Source: Edwardsiella piscicida (GTDB taxonomy: Bacteria > Pseudomonadota > Gammaproteobacteria > Enterobacterales > Enterobacteriaceae). Taken from it: DNA of 64,000 bases. Positions 60,842 through 64,000 of this stretch are shown piece after piece; the stretch's first letter is position 1; every line of letters starts with the position of its first letter. The translations under genes and the position numbers were made by a program. The notes beneath the pieces were generated by a model that was not told the origin of the DNA, searched no databases, and saw only the letters and a list, made by a program, of their open reading frames with translations. The stretch spans positions 1,678,318 through 1,742,317 of the forward strand of contig NZ_MPNU01000001.1 of NCBI RefSeq assembly GCF_001896205.1, given 5' to 3'.

Positions 60842-61693
60842 TTGTCGGCTGATAAATTAACCCTGAAGCGATTTTTCCTGGTCCGTCGCCTTTCTTGGCC
60901 GATGGCGCTATCGGTATCCCTACATGCCTCGCTGATTGCTGGACTGCTGTATGCCTCTTACCATGAGATCCGCCCACAGCCTGCCGAGGAGGCGGGGCAG
61001 ATCCAGGCGATAATGGTCAATCCGGCCATGTTTGCCGCCGTCGGGCAGGCGGCGTCTGCCCCACAGGCCGCGACGGCATCGCCTGCGCCGCAGGAGGCCA
61101 GTGCGGCAGCGGCACCGAGCGTTACCGCGCCCACGGCGCATAAGGAAAAAGAGCCGCCGCCGCCCGAGGCGCCGAAGCCGAAGCCAAAGCCGAGCGAGAG
61201 GGCGCAGCCCCGTAAACGAGAGGTGAAACCGGCGCCGCCGAAGGCGAAACCGCCGGTACCGACGCCGCAGGCGACGGCGGCCAAGGCGGTATCACCTATG
61301 TCGCAGGCGGCGACGTCGCCGGAGAAGGTCCCCGGCGCCGCGCCCAAGGCGACGGCAGGCGCTCAGCTGGGTGTGGCGAGCGGTCACGCGCCGGCGGCGA
61401 GCGGTGGGCCGCCTGCGGCCTCGGGCGCGCCGCAGGCGGCCAGTCGTCCTGAGCCGGTCTATCCCCAGCGTGCGCTGGCGCTGCATATTGAGGGGCGAGT
61501 GGAGCTGCGCTTTGACGTCGACAGCGAGGGGCGCGTCGGCAATGTCACTATCCTGTCGGCCGATCCGCCCGGGGTGTTTGAGCGCGAGGTCAAGCGTGCT
61601 GCGCGGCGTTGGCGTTACCAGCCCGGGCGCCCGGGGCAGAACGTCGAGGTGACCGTCTATTTTCGGATCGATGGCCGGACGGCCGTCGAGTAA
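60842..61693 (+). CDS. tonB: Energy transducer TonB
   Basis: Couples the proton-motive force of ExbBD to outer-membrane receptors such as the one at 23.5-25.8 kb. The N-terminal membrane anchor has the Ser/His face (SVSLHASLIAGLLYASYHE). A long periplasmic linker rich in Ala, Pro and Lys includes PPPPEAPKPKPKPSERAQ. The C-terminal domain has PQRALALHIEGRVELRFDVD. Length 283 with the TTG at 60842, longer than E. coli TonB (239) mostly in the linker. The start is uncertain: no Shine-Dalgarno is seen, and ATG 60902 would truncate the anchor. exbB and exbD are not nearby. Confidence 0.88.
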   Translation: MSADKLTLKRFFLVRRLSWPMALSVSLHASLIAGLLYASYHEIRPQPAEEAGQIQAIMVNPAMFAAVGQAASAPQAATASPAPQEASAAAAPSVTAPTAHKEKEPPPPEAPKPKPKPSERAQPRKREVKPAPPKAKPPVPTPQATAAKAVSPMSQAATSPEKVPGAAPKATAGAQLGVASGHAPAASGGPPAASGAPQAASRPEPVYPQRALALHIEGRVELRFDVDSEGRVGNVTILSADPPGVFEREVKRAARRWRYQPGRPGQNVEVTVYFRIDGRTAVE

Positions 61694-61696
61694 GCG

Positions 61697-61724
61697 CACG
61701 CCGGGCCAACGCTGGCCCGGCGTA
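61697..61724. repeat. Stem-loop between tonB and yciA
   Basis: ACGCCGGGCCA / TGGCCCGGCGT, 11 perfect pairs with loop ACGC, between convergent genes. No T-run. Confidence 0.5.
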
Positions 61725-61733
61725 GGGGAGGGG

Positions 61734-62162
61734 CTATTGCGCGGCGTCGTTGCGGAAGTTGGCCTTCCCCGCCGGCAGCGCGCGGGATTTATTCGCGTCG
61801 TTGACCGCGACATAGGTAAACACTGCCTCGGTAACGCATTCGCGCTGTCCAATCGGCTCGGAGGCGACCTTTTTCACCCAGACCTCAATGTTCACGGTGA
61901 TGGAGCTGCGACCGGTGCGGATGCAGTGGGCATAGCAGCACACCACATCGCCTACCGCCACCGGCTTAAGAAAGGTTATCGCGTTCACTGCCACGGTAAC
62001 CACGCGCCCCTCTGCGATCTCTTTTGCCAGGATAGCGCCGCCAATATCCATTTGTGACATGATCCAACCGCCGAAGATATCCCCGTTAGCGTTGGTGTCG
62101 GCCGGCATAGCCAGAGTACGCAGAACAAGTTCACCTGCCGGTAAACGCAGTTTTTCGCTCAT
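61734..62162 (-). CDS. yciA: Acyl-CoA thioester hydrolase YciA
   Basis: Hot-dog-fold acyl-CoA thioesterase of broad specificity. The block PADTNANGDIFGGWIMSQMD carries the catalytic Asp, followed by GGAILAKEIAEGRVVTVAV and VASEPIGQRECVTEAVFTY. ATG 62162 gives 142 residues (E. coli 132, longer C-terminus here). Follows yciB on the minus strand after 64 nt. Confidence 0.95.
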   Translation of the reverse strand: MSEKLRLPAGELVLRTLAMPADTNANGDIFGGWIMSQMDIGGAILAKEIAEGRVVTVAVNAITFLKPVAVGDVVCCYAHCIRTGRSSITVNIEVWVKKVASEPIGQRECVTEAVFTYVAVNDANKSRALPAGKANFRNDAAQ

Positions 62163-62226
62163 AGTAAATGTCAGTCTTGATGTCTCAGTGTCAAAAGAAA
62201 CGCCGGTCAGAGGCCGGCGCACAGTC

Positions 62227-62769
62227 TTAGGAGTGCTTTTGCTCTTCGGACATATTGCGGTAAATATAAACCCCGCTCAGCAGCGTGAATACCAGCGTCA
62301 GCGCCGTCAGCCCAAAGACCTTAAAGTCGACCCACACGCTTTGCGGCAGCCAGAAGGCGACATAGATGTTGGCCAGGCCACAGCCGAGGAAAAACAGCGC
62401 CCACGCCGCATTCAGACGGGACCATACGCCGTCCGGCAGCTGCAGCTCTTTCCCTAACATACGCTGGATCAGCGGCTTCTTCAGCACCATCTGGCTGATC
62501 AGCAGTGCCAGCGCAAACAGCGTATAGATAACGGTCACCTTCCATTTGATAAACAGATCGTTATGGAAGACCAGCGTCAGGGTGCCAAAAATAGCCACCA
62601 TAATAAAAGTGATCAGGGTCATTTTCTCTACCCGGCGGTATTTCAGCCAGGTTAACACCAGCGCGACGGCGGTCGCGGCGACCAGCGCACCGGAGGCGAC
62701 ATAGATGTCATACAGTTTGTAACAGACAAAAAATACCACCAGGGGTAAAAAATCTAACAATTGCTTCAT
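62227..62769 (-). CDS. yciB: Inner-membrane protein YciB (septation protein A family)
   Basis: Five-span inner-membrane protein linked to septation and envelope maintenance. [21 protein letters not shown], the [21 protein letters not shown] stretch and [20 protein letters not shown] are conserved. ATG 62769 gives 180 residues (E. coli 179). Upstream yciC and ompW of the E. coli cluster are not in this window. Confidence 0.95.
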   Translation of the reverse strand: MKQLLDFLPLVVFFVCYKLYDIYVASGALVAATAVALVLTWLKYRRVEKMTLITFIMVAIFGTLTLVFHNDLFIKWKVTVIYTLFALALLISQMVLKKPLIQRMLGKELQLPDGVWSRLNAAWALFFLGCGLANIYVAFWLPQSVWVDFKVFGLTALTLVFTLLSGVYIYRNMSEEQKHS

Positions 62770-63013
62770 TCGGCAGTCCATCCTTTCATCGACCGGGCGA
62801 CTATACCTGATTCGGCGCAGCGGCGGTATCTTTGTCGCTGCCGGGCCGCACGGTCATGCCCGTTGATTCTCTGTGATCCTGCATTATGCCGCCGTATTTC
62901 TCCCAGCTTTATTTTTTTGCAAAAAATTACACGCGAACCCGTTCTCCGGCCGACTTGACCAAGTGCGTCGGCCTATCCATGATGGAGGGGGCGCCTCTGA
63001 GGATTACGACGTT

Positions 63014-64000
63014 ATGCAATGGAATTTTCTGCGCCGCTGGATGCCGGGGCTGTATCAACTGACGAAATACCGGCGGGAGTGGCTGGGTGACGATCTGCGC
63101 GCCGGGCTATCGGTCGCCGCCGTGGCGCTGCCGACGGCGCTGGCCTATGCCGATCTGGTCGGGGTAACGGCGGTGGTGGGAATTTACTCTTGTATCCTGC
63201 CAATGATCGCCTACGCGCTGTTTGGCTCCTCTCGGCAGGTGATCGTCGGGCCGGATGCGGCCACCTGCGCGGTGATTGCCGCGGTGGTAGCGCCGCTGGC
63301 GGCCGGCGATCCGCAGCGGCTGTGGCAGCTGTGCGTAATGATGACCCTGATGACCGGCCTGTGGTGCCTGGTCGCCAGCCGCTTTCGCCTCGGCGCGCTG
63401 GCGGATCTGCTGTCACGCCCGATTCTGACCGGCTTGCTCAATGGTCTGGCCATCACCATCATGATCGATCAGTTGGCGAAGATGCTGGGCTACCAGCCCG
63501 CCTCGCGCGAGGTGATCGAACGCATTCTCTCGCTGCCCCACGACCTGCTCTCCAGCCATTGGCCGACGGTGCTTCTGTCGCTGCTGACCCTGCTGCTTCT
63601 GCTGGGGCTACGCCGTCTGCGTCCCGGCTGGCCCGCGGCGTTAATGGTGATCATCCTCGCCATGCTGGTGGTTTGGCTGGGGGGGCTGCAGCGCTTTGGC
63701 ATTCAGACGATTACCGGTCTCGACGGGACGCTGCCGGTGGTGCAGTGGCCCAACTTTCAGCCTGCGCTGCTGCGCGATCTGGTGATGCCGTCCTTGAACC
63801 TGGCGCTGATAAGCTTTGTCAGCTTGATGCTGACGGCGCGCAGCTTTGCCTCTAAAAACGGCTATGAAATCAACCCAGACGCGGAGTTCCGCGCGCTGGG
63901 TATCGCCAACATCGTGTCGGCGCTTTCGCAGGGATTCGCCATCAGCGGCGCCAGCTCCCGTACCGCGGTCAACGATGCCAACGGCGGTAAAAGCCAGCTG
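63014..64000 (+). CDS. SulP-family anion transporter, N-terminal part
   Basis: Sulfate-permease/SLC26-type transporter; the frame is open from the ATG at 63014 to the window end, 329 codons without a stop. The N-terminal residues MQWNFLRRWMPGLYQLTKYR lead to DLRAGLSVAAVALPTALAYA, then multiple hydrophobic spans and the terminal motif ISGASSRTAVNDANGGKSQL, typical of the SulP core. The STAS domain must lie beyond 64000. Not the E. coli DauA subtype by eye. The transported anion is unknown. Confidence 0.88.
   Translation, partial: MQWNFLRRWMPGLYQLTKYRREWLGDDLRAGLSVAAVALPTALAYADLVGVTAVVGIYSCILPMIAYALFGSSRQVIVGPDAATCAVIAAVVAPLAAGDPQRLWQLCVMMTLMTGLWCLVASRFRLGALADLLSRPILTGLLNGLAITIMIDQLAKMLGYQPASREVIERILSLPHDLLSSHWPTVLLSLLTLLLLLGLRRLRPGWPAALMVIILAMLVVWLGGLQRFGIQTITGLDGTLPVVQWPNFQPALLRDLVMPSLNLALISFVSLMLTARSFASKNGYEINPDAEFRALGIANIVSALSQGFAISGASSRTAVNDANGGKSQL

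Overview
The window is a chromosomal segment of a GC-rich enteric gammaproteobacterium (Enterobacterales). Nearly every gene has a close E. coli counterpart, and several E. coli gene blocks keep their order: tsaB-yeaY-fadD-rnd-minEDC-ycgLMN, dsbB-nhaB-fadR-ycgB-dadA, yeaG-yeaH, mipA, yeaD-gapA-msrB-yeaC, pncA-ansA-sppA-ydjA-selD-topB, purU-ychJ-rssB-galU-hns-tdk-adhE-ychE-oppABCDF-yciU-clsA-yciY, and yciI-tonB-yciA-yciB. These blocks are joined differently than in E. coli. Gene content and overall character suggest Edwardsiella or a relative in the Hafniaceae. That placement is inference from memory and was not searched. I see no prophage, insertion sequence, CRISPR array or rRNA.

Layout. 0-9 kb: tRNA t6A modification (tsaB), a Slp-type lipoprotein, acyl-CoA synthetase (fadD), RNase D, the Min septum-placement system, three small ycg genes and a universal stress protein. 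9-16 kb: dsbB, nhaB, a likely iron-regulated small membrane protein, fadR, the SpoVR-family gene ycgB and dadA (without dadX). 16-23 kb: yccJ, an AriR/YmgB-like gene, an SbmA/YddA-type ABC exporter, yeaH (frameshifted in a G7 tract), the kinase yeaG and mipA. 23-26 kb: a Fur-box-controlled TonB-dependent haemoglobin/haem-type receptor. 26-31 kb: yeaD, gapA, msrB, yeaC, pncA, ansA. 31-38 kb: sppA, then ydjA, selD, selU(mnmH), topB and ynjH on the plus strand. 38-42 kb: nudG-xthA, a LOG-family protein, two tandem identical tRNA-Tyr genes with a stringent-type promoter, purU and ychJ. 42-50 kb: rssB, galU, hns, tdk, adhE. 50-57 kb: ychE and the complete oligopeptide permease operon. 57-64 kb: yciU, clsA, yciY, a Dps-like protein, yciI, tonB, yciA, yciB, and the first 329 codons of a SulP transporter that runs off the end.

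How genes work together. fadD and fadR form the enzyme/regulator pair for fatty-acid use. YeaG, YeaH and YcgB are reported partners in a starvation/stress pathway; here all three lie within about 9.3 kb, but yeaH carries a frame disruption. selD makes selenophosphate and selU consumes it for tRNA selenouridine, and here the two overlap by 4 bp. The haemoglobin-type receptor and TonB are both preceded by Fur-type sites. Features not explained by the gene list include a structured, terminated RNA candidate at about 60105-60220, a terminator hairpin inside the fadD leader, a Fur-like site over the promoter of a 94-residue membrane protein, and a tRNA-tail repeat downstream of the tRNA-Tyr pair.
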